Position numbers and translations under genes: made by a program. A stretch of 42,015 nt of DNA, taken from assembly GCF_009766005.1 (NCBI RefSeq), contig NZ_LMUK01000004.1, positions 1-42,015 on the forward strand, in the 5' to 3' direction. The notes beneath the pieces were generated by a model. The model saw only the letters and a list, made by a program, of their open reading frames with translations, ran no database searches and was not told where the DNA came from. Position 1 is the first letter of the stretch. Each line of letters begins with the position of its first letter. Source of the DNA: Bradyrhizobium sp. S69 (GTDB lineage: Bacteria; Pseudomonadota; Alphaproteobacteria; Rhizobiales; Xanthobacteraceae). Below, piece after piece: positions 1 through 10,097 of the stretch.

Positions 1-1122
1 TTTAAAAAGGAGGAGGGCGGCTTTGACGGCGATGCGCCGACCGCGATCCTGATTGAAGCCAGCAGCGGCAGCGTGCTGTTCGAGAAGAACGCCGATGAGT
101 TGCGCGCGCCGTCCAGCATGATGAAGCTGATGACCGCCGAAGTGGTGTTTCACGCGATCAAGCAGGGCGACATCAAGCTGACTGACGAATATCGCATCAG
201 CGAAAACGCCTGGCGCAGGGGCGGCGCTCCCTCCGGCACCTCGACGATGTTTGCGGCCATCAACAGCAAGGTTTCAGTCGATGACCTGCTCCACGGCGCG
301 CTGATCCCGAGCGGCAACGATGCCTGCATCGCGCTGGCCGAGGGCATCGCCGGCAACGAGCACACCTTCGCGACCGAGAACATGACCAAGCGCGCCCGCG
401 AGATCGGCATGACGCAGTCGACATTCGCCAATTCCAACGGCTTGCCCGACCCCGGCAACAAGATGACGGTGCGCGAGCTCGCAAGGCTCGCGCGTTACGT
501 CATCCAGACCTATCCGGAGTTTTACAAGCTGTTCGGCGAAAAGGAATTCACCTGGAACAAGATCAAGCAGCCCAACCGCAATCCGCTGCTGAACTCGCTC
601 GAGGGCGCCGACGGGCTCAAGACCGGATACACCAAGGAGGGCGGCTACGGCATGGTCGGCTCCGCCGTCCAGAACGGGATACGGCTGATCGGCGTCGTCA
701 ACGGCCTGGAGGATTCCGAGGACCGGGCGTCCGAGGCCAAGAAGATGCTCGAATGGGGCTATCGCAATTTCGAAGTCAGGACCCTGTTCGCAGCCCAACA
801 GCCGGTGGGATACGCCAAGGTGTTCGGCGGCGACAGCGGCTCGGTCAAACTCAGCAGTCCCGATCCGATCAAGGTGATGGTGCCGAAAAACGGCAACGAG
901 AAACTGATCGCGCGCATTGTCTATAATGGGCCGGTGCGGGCCCCCGTTGAGGCCGGTCAGCCGGTCGGCATCGTCAGGGTCTGGCGCGGCGCCAACATTG
1001 CGATGGAAGCGCCGGTTTATGCGGCCGAAGCGGTCGGCAAGGGATCGACCATGCGGCGCGCGGTCGATGGCGTCGGCGAACTCGTGATCGGCGTGTTTCG
1101 CGCGGGCGCCGAGAAGCTCTGA
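1..1122 (+). CDS. D-alanyl-D-alanine carboxypeptidase (PBP5/6-like, peptidase S11), 5' end missing
   Basis: The reading frame is open from base 1, so the gene begins before the window; 373 residues are visible and the signal peptide is absent. It should trim the terminal D-Ala from peptidoglycan pentapeptides in the periplasm. All three active-site motifs of the penicillin-binding serine peptidase fold are present: SxxK (S39-M-M-K42 in the visible part), SGN in LIPSGND, and KTG in DGLKTGY. A PBP5-type C-terminal beta domain occupies roughly the last 100 residues. The first in-frame GTG (position 73) lies inside the conserved fold and is not a credible start. The gene ends two bases before tmk, so the two are probably cotranscribed. 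The family is certain; the exact paralogue (DacA, C or F) is not. Confidence 0.93.
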   Translation, partial: FKKEEGGFDGDAPTAILIEASSGSVLFEKNADELRAPSSMMKLMTAEVVFHAIKQGDIKLTDEYRISENAWRRGGAPSGTSTMFAAINSKVSVDDLLHGALIPSGNDACIALAEGIAGNEHTFATENMTKRAREIGMTQSTFANSNGLPDPGNKMTVRELARLARYVIQTYPEFYKLFGEKEFTWNKIKQPNRNPLLNSLEGADGLKTGYTKEGGYGMVGSAVQNGIRLIGVVNGLEDSEDRASEAKKMLEWGYRNFEVRTLFAAQQPVGYAKVFGGDSGSVKLSSPDPIKVMVPKNGNEKLIARIVYNGPVRAPVEAGQPVGIVRVWRGANIAMEAPVYAAEAVGKGSTMRRAVDGVGELVIGVFRAGAEKL

Positions 1123-1124
1123 GC

Positions 1125-1817
1125 ATGGCCGAGACAGCGGTCAAACGATCTCCAGGGCGCGGACGGTTCATCACGTTTGAGGGCGGCGAGGGATCGGGAA
1201 AGTCCACTCAGATCAAAACCCTCGCCGAGCGCCTCGACGCTGTGAAAATGCGCGCCATCGTCACCCGCGAGCCGGGCGGCTCGCCGGGTGCGGAGATCAT
1301 CCGGCATCTGGTGCTGTCCGGCATGGGCAAGCTGTTGGGGGCTGACGCGGAAACGCTGTTGTTTGCCGCCGCGCGCGACGACCATGTGCGCACGGTGATC
1401 CGGCCGGCGCTCAGTCAGGGAATATGGGTGCTGTGCGACCGGTTTTCGGATTCGACGCGCGCCTATCAGGGCCGGCTGGGCAAGGTTTCCCCCGAGCTCC
1501 TCAACGCGATGGAGCGGGTCACGATCGGTGATCTCAAGCCCGATTTGACGTTCATTCTCGATGTCCCGGTCGAAATCGGCATGCAGCGCGCCGCCGCCCG
1601 CCGCGGCAGCGGGGCGCCCGACCGGTTCGAGGCCGAGGACGTCAAGTTTCATCGCCAATTGCGCGAGGCCTATCGGCAGATCGCAGCCGGCGAACCCAGG
1701 CGATGCGTGCTGATCGACGCCAGCGCCGATCCCGGCACGGTCGCGGCGATGATATGGACCGCTATGCGCGAGCGGCTGTTTGCGACCAAGACCGGCAACG
1801 CGGTCAATCCGGCATGA
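1125..1817 (+). CDS. tmk: Thymidylate kinase
   Basis: This 230-residue protein phosphorylates dTMP to dTDP with ATP in the cytoplasm, for dTTP synthesis. The P-loop is GGEGSGKST at residues 20-28. The TMP-binding EPGGSPGAE segment and the CDRFSDST motif (DR pair plus the following serine) are both present, and the length fits the family (about 205-230). The first 13 residues form a short basic leader before the P-loop strand. The ATG at 1125 follows the carboxypeptidase stop with a two-base gap, and the stop overlaps the holB start in an ATGA, which implies translational coupling. Confidence 0.97.
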   Translation: MAETAVKRSPGRGRFITFEGGEGSGKSTQIKTLAERLDAVKMRAIVTREPGGSPGAEIIRHLVLSGMGKLLGADAETLLFAAARDDHVRTVIRPALSQGIWVLCDRFSDSTRAYQGRLGKVSPELLNAMERVTIGDLKPDLTFILDVPVEIGMQRAAARRGSGAPDRFEAEDVKFHRQLREAYRQIAAGEPRRCVLIDASADPGTVAAMIWTAMRERLFATKTGNAVNPA

Positions 1818-2860
1818 GCCCGCGCCAGGTCGAACCGCAGATCACGGTCGCGCATCCGCGCGAAACCTCAACCCTGTCAGGGCATCGCGAGGCCGAGACG
1901 GCGTTGTTGAATGCCTATCGCAGCGGGCGCATTCCACATGCCTGGTTGATCGGCGGCGCCCAGGGCATCGGCAAGGCGACGCTGGCCTATCGCATGGCCC
2001 GCTTCGTGCTCGCCCATCGCGATCCGCAAGGCGCCGACGTGCAGCGGGCCGAGACGCTTTGGGTCGATCCGTCGCATCCGGTGGCGCGCCAGGTCGCGGC
2101 CGGATCCCATGGCGGCCTGTTGACCTTGGAGCGCTCGCTCAACGACAAAGGCGTGCTGCGCACCGTGATCACGGTCGATGAGACCCGCGAGACCATTTCG
2201 TTCTTCGGATCGACCGCGGCGGTCGATGGCTGGCGTGTCTGCATCGTTGACACCGTCGATGAACTCAATCCCAACGCCGCCAACGCGCTGCTCAAGGTGC
2301 TCGAGGAGCCGCCGCAACGATCGTTGTTCCTGCTCGTCAGTCACGCACCGGCGCGGGTGCTGCCGACCATCCTGTCACGATGCCGCAAGCTGCCGTTGCG
2401 GCCGCTGGCGACAGCCGACGTGATCCGCGCGGCGACCGATGCCGCCCACATCGCGGCCGACGATCCCGCGCTTGCTGAGGCCGCCGAGGCCTCCGAGGGC
2501 AGTGTCTCGCGCGCGCTGACCTTGCTCGGCGGCGATGCGCTCAAGCTTCAGCAGCGCACGGCCGCGCTGCTGTCGAGCTTGCCGCGGGTCGATCCGCGCG
2601 AACTGCATGCGCTGGGGGAGGCGCTCGGCGGCAGCGACCGGGTAGCGCTGGCAGCCTTCATCGACAGCGTCGATCGCTGGGTCGGCGAACGCATGCGCGC
2701 CGACCCGACCAACGCCAATGCGAACCTGCCCCGCCTTGCACGGCTGGCGGAGGTATGGGAAAAGATCAACCGCGCCGCGCGCGACACCGAATCCTACAAT
2801 CTTGAACGAAAACCGCTGGTTTTCTCGGTGTTTGGCCTGCTTGCGGAAGCCATGCAGTAA
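1814..2860 (+). CDS. holB: DNA polymerase III subunit delta'
   Basis: This 348-residue protein is a clamp-loader subunit that helps load the sliding clamp onto DNA. It is an AAA+ protein with a P-loop variant GGAQGIGKAT at residues 47-56, the ANALLKVLEEPP segment typical of HolB/DnaX, and the SRC arginine-finger motif in LPTILSRCRKL. The frame stays open upstream to 1703, but homology starts after the ATG at 1814, which overlaps the tmk stop (ATGA). Clustering with tmk is widespread in bacteria and supports the call. The C-terminal third is the helical collar domain. Confidence 0.95.
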   Translation: MSPRQVEPQITVAHPRETSTLSGHREAETALLNAYRSGRIPHAWLIGGAQGIGKATLAYRMARFVLAHRDPQGADVQRAETLWVDPSHPVARQVAAGSHGGLLTLERSLNDKGVLRTVITVDETRETISFFGSTAAVDGWRVCIVDTVDELNPNAANALLKVLEEPPQRSLFLLVSHAPARVLPTILSRCRKLPLRPLATADVIRAATDAAHIAADDPALAEAAEASEGSVSRALTLLGGDALKLQQRTAALLSSLPRVDPRELHALGEALGGSDRVALAAFIDSVDRWVGERMRADPTNANANLPRLARLAEVWEKINRAARDTESYNLERKPLVFSVFGLLAEAMQ

Positions 2861-2903
2861 CGGCGCCGCCAGGATATTCTCCGGGCAATCTCGCTTGAAC
2901 GAC

Positions 2904-2909
2904 GAAGGA
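2904..2909 (+). promoter_or_regulatory. Shine-Dalgarno site of metG
   Basis: GAAGGA lies four bases before the GTG at 2914. It decides the start of metG in favour of the long form with the lysine-rich arm. I see no comparable site before any internal in-frame GTG near the catalytic core (for example 3285). Confidence 0.7.
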
Positions 2910-2913
2910 ATTT

Positions 2914-4842
2914 GTGGTGGCAACGCCGGCTAAGAAAACATCCAGGAAAAAGGCTTCCAAAAAGGCCGCCACGAAAAAAGCCGCCAAAGCAGCGGTCGCG
3001 AAAAAGCGCGCCAAGAAGGGCAAGCGCGTCGCGAAGAAGGCCAAGAAGACTGTCAAGAAAGCCGCAAAAAAAACCGTTAAAAAGGCCGCAGCCAAAAAGC
3101 CTGCCGCCAAAAAGGCCGCGAAAAAATCGACCAAGAAGTCGGTGAAGAAATCGGTGAAGAAGTCGGCAGCAAAAAAAACTGACACCGCGCCGGTCAAGAC
3201 CACGGCGAAAGCGTCGCCACCAGCAGCGAAACCGGCCGCGGCGCTCGCGCGCGCAAAACCTGCCGCGATCGCAAAGCCTGCTGCGGTGGCCGCGGCGCGC
3301 AACACCTATTTCATCACCACGGCGATCGCCTATCCGAACGGCATGCCGCATATCGGCCACGCCTATGAGGCGATCGCGACCGACGCGCTGGCGCGCTTTC
3401 AACGGCTCGACGGCAAGGACGTGTTCTTCCTCACCGGTACCGACGAGCACGGCCAGAAGATGGTTCAGACCGCGCAGAACGAGGGCATGAGTCCGGCCGA
3501 CCTGGCGACCCGCAATGCCGCGCGCTTCAAGGAAATGGACGAGCGCCTGAACATCTCGTTCGACCGCTTCATCCGCACCTCGGAACCCGCGCATCATCAC
3601 TCGGTTCAGGTGATCTGGAACCGGATGCAGCAGAACGGCGACATCTATATCGACGCCTATGCTGGCTGGTATTCGGTGCGCGACGAGGCCTATTACGCCG
3701 AAGACGAAACCGTCGTCGGCGAAGACAATGTGCGCCGCGGCCCGCAGGGCACGCCGGTCGAGTGGGTCGAAGAGAAGAGCTATTTCTTCAAGCTCTCGGC
3801 CTATCAGGACAGGCTGCTCGCGCTCTACCACGACCAGCCCGATTTCATCGGCCCCGACTCGCGCCGCAACGAAGTCATGAGCTTTGTGAAGGGCGGCCTG
3901 AGGGACCTCTCGATCTCGCGGACCACCTTCGACTGGGGCATCAAGGTGCCCAACGACCCGGATCACGTGATGTATGTCTGGGTCGACGCGCTGACCAATT
4001 ACATCACCGGCGTCGGTTTTCCCGACGAGGGCAGCGACAATTGGCGCTACTGGCCGGCCGATGTGCATATCATCGGCAAGGACATCATCCGCTTCCACGC
4101 GGTGTACTGGCCGGCGTTCCTGATGTCGGCGGGTGTCCCGGTGCAGAAGCGGGTTTACGCCCACGGCTTCCTGTTCAACAGGGGCGAGAAGATGTCGAAG
4201 TCCGTCGGCAATGTCGTCGACCCCTTCACCATGGCCGATCAATATGGCGTCGATCAGATGCGCTATTTCTTCCTGCGCGAGGTGCCGTTCGGACAGGACG
4301 GCAGCTACAACCACGAAGCCATCGTCGCGCGCATCAATGCCGACCTCGCCAACGACCTCGGCAATCTCGCCCAGAGATCGCTGTCGATGATCGCCAAGCA
4401 ACACGCCGGCGTGCTGCCGGAACCGGGAGAGTTCAGCGATAACGACAGGGCGATCCTGGCGCAGGCCGACGGCATGCTGGCGCTGGCGCGGACAGCTGTC
4501 GATACTCAGCAGATTCATCAATGGCTCAACGCCGTGTGGGCCGTGGTCGCGGAAGCCAACCGTTATTTCGCGGGCGAGGCGCCCTGGGCTTTGGCCAAGA
4601 CCGATCCGCCGCGGCAGAAGACCGTGCTGTACGTGACCGCCGAAGTGGTGCGCCAGATCGCGATCCTGGCGCAACCGGTGATGCCGGCCGCGTCGGCAAA
4701 GCTGCTCGACAGCCTGGGCATTGCCGAAGGGAGTGCCCGCAACTTCGCGGCACTCGGCGGTGCCGCCCGCATCCAGCCGGGCACCACATTGCCCGCGCCG
4801 GTCGGGGTGTTTCCGCGCTACGTCGAACCACCAGCGGCTTGA
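2914..4842 (+). CDS. metG: Methionyl-tRNA synthetase with a histone-like lysine-rich N-terminal arm
   Basis: This 642-residue class I synthetase charges tRNA-Met in the cytoplasm. The catalytic core starts near residue 130 ([14 protein letters not shown]), with the HIGH-type motif PHIGHAY and the KMSKS motif in [10 protein letters not shown]. The zinc-knuckle region reads [11 protein letters not shown] with no cysteines, so it is the zinc-free type, and no C-terminal EMAP-like tRNA-binding domain follows. Residues 1-129 are extraordinary: 38 lysines in the first 90 residues, arranged as AKK, VKK and SVKK repeats like histone H1 or bacterial H1-like proteins, then an Ala/Pro/Lys linker. The GTG start is backed by a Shine-Dalgarno site. 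The arm is in frame with the core and contains two runs of eight A (3066-3073, 3171-3178). The arm probably binds nucleic acid; that is inference. Confidence 0.95.
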   Translation: MVATPAKKTSRKKASKKAATKKAAKAAVAKKRAKKGKRVAKKAKKTVKKAAKKTVKKAAAKKPAAKKAAKKSTKKSVKKSVKKSAAKKTDTAPVKTTAKASPPAAKPAAALARAKPAAIAKPAAVAAARNTYFITTAIAYPNGMPHIGHAYEAIATDALARFQRLDGKDVFFLTGTDEHGQKMVQTAQNEGMSPADLATRNAARFKEMDERLNISFDRFIRTSEPAHHHSVQVIWNRMQQNGDIYIDAYAGWYSVRDEAYYAEDETVVGEDNVRRGPQGTPVEWVEEKSYFFKLSAYQDRLLALYHDQPDFIGPDSRRNEVMSFVKGGLRDLSISRTTFDWGIKVPNDPDHVMYVWVDALTNYITGVGFPDEGSDNWRYWPADVHIIGKDIIRFHAVYWPAFLMSAGVPVQKRVYAHGFLFNRGEKMSKSVGNVVDPFTMADQYGVDQMRYFFLREVPFGQDGSYNHEAIVARINADLANDLGNLAQRSLSMIAKQHAGVLPEPGEFSDNDRAILAQADGMLALARTAVDTQQIHQWLNAVWAVVAEANRYFAGEAPWALAKTDPPRQKTVLYVTAEVVRQIAILAQPVMPAASAKLLDSLGIAEGSARNFAALGGAARIQPGTTLPAPVGVFPRYVEPPAA

Positions 4843-4855
4843 ACGGTCAACGCCG

Positions 4856-5647
4856 ATGCTGATCGACAGCCACTGCCATCTCGATTTTCCCGACTTCGCC
4901 GATGAACTCGACGCCATCGTCGCGCGCGCGAGCGAAGCCGGGATCGGACGTATCGTCACCATCTCGACCCGGGTCAGGCGTCTGGGCGCGCTGCTTGATA
5001 TCGCCGCACGGTTTCCCAACGTCTATTGCTCGGTCGGGACCCATCCGCATCAAGCCGACGAGGAAGACGGTATTGCGGCCGACGAACTGATCGAACTGAC
5101 GCGGCATCCCAAGGTCGTGGCGCTGGGCGAGGCGGGGCTGGATTATTTCTACGAGCACGGTTCGCGGCAGGCGCAGGAGCGCGGCTTCCGCGCCCACATC
5201 CAGGCTGCGCGTGCGACCGGGCTGCCTTTGGTGATTCATACCCGCGAGGCCGACGAGGATTGCGGCCGCATCCTGCAAGACGAAATGGCCAAGGGATCGT
5301 TTCGCGCCGTGCTGCATTGCTATACCGGCGGACGCGAACTTGCGATGAAAGCGATCGACATGGGCCTTTCGATTTCGTTCACGGGAATTCTGACCTTCAA
5401 GAAGTCGCAGGCGTTGCGCGATCTCGCGGCGGAACTGCCGGCCGATCGCATCATGGTCGAAACCGACTCGCCATATCTGGCGCCCGGAAAATTTCGCGGC
5501 AAGCGCAACGAACCGTCCTATGTGGTGGAAGTCGCCAAGGTGCTGGCGGAAACCCGCGGGGTTTCGCTGCAGGAGATTTCGCGCCAGACCACCGAGAACT
5601 TCTTTCGACTGTTCAGCAAGGTACCCGCTTTGGAAGCCGCGGCATGA
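4856..5647 (+). CDS. tatD: TatD family metal-dependent DNase
   Basis: This 263-residue TIM-barrel hydrolase of the TatD/YcfH group is reported in the family to act as a 3'-5' exonuclease or DNase. The metal ligands are all visible: HxH in DSHCHLD (H6, H8), the glutamate in GEAGLDYFYE, histidines in VIHTREA and LHCYTGG, and the aspartate in ETDSPYLAP. The ATG at 4856 is chosen because homology starts immediately (MLIDSHCHLD), although the frame is open further upstream inside metG. It lies 13 bases after metG and overlaps the next gene by ATGA. The metG-tatD pairing is common in bacteria. Confidence 0.95.
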   Translation: MLIDSHCHLDFPDFADELDAIVARASEAGIGRIVTISTRVRRLGALLDIAARFPNVYCSVGTHPHQADEEDGIAADELIELTRHPKVVALGEAGLDYFYEHGSRQAQERGFRAHIQAARATGLPLVIHTREADEDCGRILQDEMAKGSFRAVLHCYTGGRELAMKAIDMGLSISFTGILTFKKSQALRDLAAELPADRIMVETDSPYLAPGKFRGKRNEPSYVVEVAKVLAETRGVSLQEISRQTTENFFRLFSKVPALEAAA

Positions 5648-6450
5648 CGCTGATGCTGACGATACTCGGCTCCGGATCCTCCGCCGGCGTGCCGCGGCCG
5701 GCGCTGGGCTGGGGCGCGTGCGATCCGAATAACCCGAAAAACCGCCGGCGCCGCTGTTCGCTGCTGGTGGAGCGGGCCTCGGATGCGGGGGTGACGCGGA
5801 TCGTGATCGACACCTCACCTGATCTGCGCGAGCAGTTGATCGATGCCGATGTCGATCACATCGAGGCGGTGTTCCTGACTCATGAGCATGCCGACCAGAC
5901 CCATGGCATCGACGATCTGCGCTCGGTCGTACTGCATCAGCGACGGCGCATTCCGTTCTACCTGAACCAGTCGACCGGCAAGGATATCCTGTCGCGGTTT
6001 TCCTATTGCTTCGTCTCGCCGCCGGGCAGCGACTATCCGCCGATCCTCGACCAGCATTCGATCGAGGCCGGCGAGAGCCGCACCATCGAAGGCAAGGGCG
6101 GTGCGGTGACGCTGTCGGCCTTCCTGGTGCAGCACGGCAACATTCCAGCACTTGGGTATCGCATCGGCGATGCCGCCTATACGCCCGATGTCAGCGACAT
6201 CCCGCCCGACAGCTGGCCACAGCTTGAAAATCTGGAGCTCTGGGTCATCGACGCCCTGCGCTTCACCGGGCATCCCAGCCATTTCAGCGTCAGCGATGCG
6301 CTGTCATGGATCGACCGCTTCAAGCCGCGCCGCGCCGTCGTCACCAATCTGCATTCGGACCTCGATTACGAGGTGCTGCGCCAGCAACTGCCTGACGGCG
6401 TGATCCCGGCCTATGACGGCATGCGGTTGACGCTGGAGCGCGCAGGGTAG
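5644..6450 (+). CDS. MBL-fold metallohydrolase (PhnP-like)
   Basis: This 268-residue protein has a metallo-beta-lactamase fold. The metal motif is THEHADQTHG (H80, H82, D84, H87), preceded by the GSGSSAGVPRP strand-loop seen in PhnP-like and RNase Z-related enzymes. A late histidine in HPSHFSVSDAL and the final Asn-Leu-His-Ser-Asp segment (TNLHSDLDY) complete the site. Family members include cyclic phosphodiesterases, but the substrate cannot be read from sequence. The ATG at 5644 overlaps the tatD stop; a second ATG at 5653 is an alternative. It is the last gene of the plus-strand operon and converges on the acyl-CoA synthetase 24 bases later. Confidence 0.9.
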   Translation: MTLMLTILGSGSSAGVPRPALGWGACDPNNPKNRRRRCSLLVERASDAGVTRIVIDTSPDLREQLIDADVDHIEAVFLTHEHADQTHGIDDLRSVVLHQRRRIPFYLNQSTGKDILSRFSYCFVSPPGSDYPPILDQHSIEAGESRTIEGKGGAVTLSAFLVQHGNIPALGYRIGDAAYTPDVSDIPPDSWPQLENLELWVIDALRFTGHPSHFSVSDALSWIDRFKPRRAVVTNLHSDLDYEVLRQQLPDGVIPAYDGMRLTLERAG

Positions 6451-6474
6451 GGCGCACGCGCTCGCAACGACGGC

Positions 6475-8124
<1,650 letters not shown>

Positions 8125-8155
8125 CGGCCACCTCGTTGGGTCGTAAAATTCAAGA

Positions 8156-10036
8156 CTACAGGAACCCGATAGATATCCATGGGAATATGGCGACGATGAT
8201 CAGGCCCGCCAGCAGCGCCAGCATATAGCCCCAGATCGGCCGGATCCCTTCGGCGGGATCGACCCGGCCGATGGCGCAGGCCGCATAATAGCCGACGCCG
8301 AACGGCGGCGCGAACAGGCCGATGCCCATCGCCAGGATGATGATCATCGCATAATGCACCTCGTGGACGCCGACCGTGCGCGCGATCGGAAACAACAGCG
8401 GTCCGAACAGCACGATCGCCGGAATGCCCTCGAGCACGCTGCCGAGCACCATGAAGGCCACGATCGAGACCGCGATAAAGCTCGCTGCACCCCCGGGCAG
8501 GCCGGTCATCGCGGCCGCAAGCCCGCGCGAGAAGCCGGATTGGGTCAGGCCCCAGGCCATGCCGGTCGCGGTGCCGATGATCATCAGGATCGCGCCGGAG
8601 AGGCAGGCAGTGTCGATCAGCATCGGCACCAGCCGCCGCCAGTCGAACTGGCGATAGATCACGAGGCCAATGACGATGCCATAGACGATCCCGATGGTGG
8701 AAACTTCGGTGGCGGTCGCGATGCCCTCGACCACGGCGGCGCGGATCACGAACGGCAGCGCCAGTGCGGGCAGGGCGACGACGAAGGCCTTGGCGATTTC
8801 ACCGCGGCCGGCTTTCTTGACGTGGCTGAGATCCTCACCGCGATAGCGCCACCACACCAATGTCGCCAGCGTGATCGCACAGACCACGCCCGGCAGCAGG
8901 CCGCCGGTGAACAGCGCCGAGATCGACACGCCCGTCACCGAACCGATCGTGATCAGCACGAGGCTCGGCGGAATGGTTTCGGTCTGGGCGCCGGTCGCCG
9001 CGAGCAGGGCGACGAGATCGCCCGGCTTGGCGCCGCGCGCCTTCATTTCCGGAAACAGCACCGGCGCCACCGCCGCCATGTCGGCGGCCTTGGAGCCCGA
9101 GATGCCCGATACCAGATACATCGCGCCCAGCAGCACGTAATGCAGACCGCCGCGGACATGGCCGAGCAGGCTGGCCAGAAAGGCCACCATGGCCCGCGCC
9201 ATGCCGGTCATCTCGATCAAGAGCCCCAGGAACACGAACAGCGGCACCGCCAGCAGGATCAGATGGCTCATGCCCTCGTCCATGCGGCCGACCAAGACCA
9301 TCAGCGGCGTGTGGGTGGTCAGCGCGAGATAGCCGAACACGGCCAGCCCGAATCCGAATGCAATGGGAACGCCGGCGAACACGCAGAAGCCGGCGACGCC
9401 GACAAAGAAGATGACCAGGTTGATATTGCCGAGCGGCCGCAGCCAGGGCTGCGCCAGCCAGAACAGCCCGATGATGGCCGCGACCGAAATGATCGCCGCC
9501 AGCGTGGTGCGCAGGTCGGCCGACCGGAACAGCCGCAGTATCGCGAACACCGCCATCAGGCAGATGCCGACCGGCAACGCCGCGGCGCGCCAGGTGTTGG
9601 GGATTTGCAGCGCCGGCGTGGTGATGAAGCTTTCTTCGTAGGCGTACTGATAGGCCGGCCACACGATCATCAACAGGAACGCCAGCGCGGCGCAGGTCGC
9701 GACGACGTCGAGATAGGCCCACATCTTCGGACCCGCGCTGGCCACCACCGCGGTCATTCGCATGTGTTCGGCGCGGCGAAACGCCACCACGGCGCCGAGC
9801 ATCGCCAGCCACAGGAACAGGATCGAGGCCAGTTCATCCGACCAGATCAGCGGCTGGTGCATGACGTAGCGCGAGATCACGCCGGCGAACAGGATCACGA
9901 TCTCAGCGACCACCAGCAGCGCCGCCGGGATTTCAACAAGCCGGCCCAGCACGGCCTCGATCGATCCTGTGACCGAACGGCGGCGAGGGGGCACCGCCCC
10001 GCCCGCCGCCGTGTGGGTGAATTCGATCTGAACCAT
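8156..10036 (-). CDS. TRAP transporter permease, small and large subunits fused (DctQM)
   Basis: This 626-residue inner-membrane protein joins the four-helix DctQ subunit (about residues 25-170, with the IWSDELASILFLW signature and a following RRAEHMRM) to the large DctM subunit (about 185-626). DctM shows many hydrophobic segments and the conserved GISGSKAADMAAV and AATGAQTETIPPS loops. TRAP systems use an ion gradient, usually sodium, to import organic acids such as C4-dicarboxylates, keto acids or sugar acids. Fused QM proteins are a known variant. The start is preceded by GAGGGG in the transcript. It follows dctP after a 61-base gap containing a stem-loop. Confidence 0.94.
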   Translation of the reverse strand: MVQIEFTHTAAGGAVPPRRRSVTGSIEAVLGRLVEIPAALLVVAEIVILFAGVISRYVMHQPLIWSDELASILFLWLAMLGAVVAFRRAEHMRMTAVVASAGPKMWAYLDVVATCAALAFLLMIVWPAYQYAYEESFITTPALQIPNTWRAAALPVGICLMAVFAILRLFRSADLRTTLAAIISVAAIIGLFWLAQPWLRPLGNINLVIFFVGVAGFCVFAGVPIAFGFGLAVFGYLALTTHTPLMVLVGRMDEGMSHLILLAVPLFVFLGLLIEMTGMARAMVAFLASLLGHVRGGLHYVLLGAMYLVSGISGSKAADMAAVAPVLFPEMKARGAKPGDLVALLAATGAQTETIPPSLVLITIGSVTGVSISALFTGGLLPGVVCAITLATLVWWRYRGEDLSHVKKAGRGEIAKAFVVALPALALPFVIRAAVVEGIATATEVSTIGIVYGIVIGLVIYRQFDWRRLVPMLIDTACLSGAILMIIGTATGMAWGLTQSGFSRGLAAAMTGLPGGAASFIAVSIVAFMVLGSVLEGIPAIVLFGPLLFPIARTVGVHEVHYAMIIILAMGIGLFAPPFGVGYYAACAIGRVDPAEGIRPIWGYMLALLAGLIIVAIFPWISIGFL

Positions 10037-10051
10037 GTGCCGGTCCCCTCA

Positions 10052-10094
10052 GGCAGACCTGTTCAAGAAGATTGCAAGTTCAAGAAGGTCTGCC
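10052..10094 (-). promoter_or_regulatory. Intercistronic stem-loop with tandem repeats between dctP and dctQM
   Basis: Two perfect 9-base arms (10052-10060 and 10086-10094) can pair around a 25-base loop. The octamer GTTCAAGA (plus-strand reading) occurs three times at 10061, 10078 and 10096, about 17-18 bases apart, the last overlapping the dctP stop. There is no T tract, so it is not a classic terminator. A hairpin here could protect the upstream dctP transcript so that binding protein exceeds permease, as in other binding-protein transporters; that role is inferred. Confidence 0.55.
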
Positions 10095-10097
10095 CGT

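Noticed and set aside
2794..5019. 741-residue minus-strand open frame opposite metG
   Set aside because: It is an antisense shadow of metG in GC-rich DNA; its low-complexity Phe/Ala region simply mirrors the lysine repeats.
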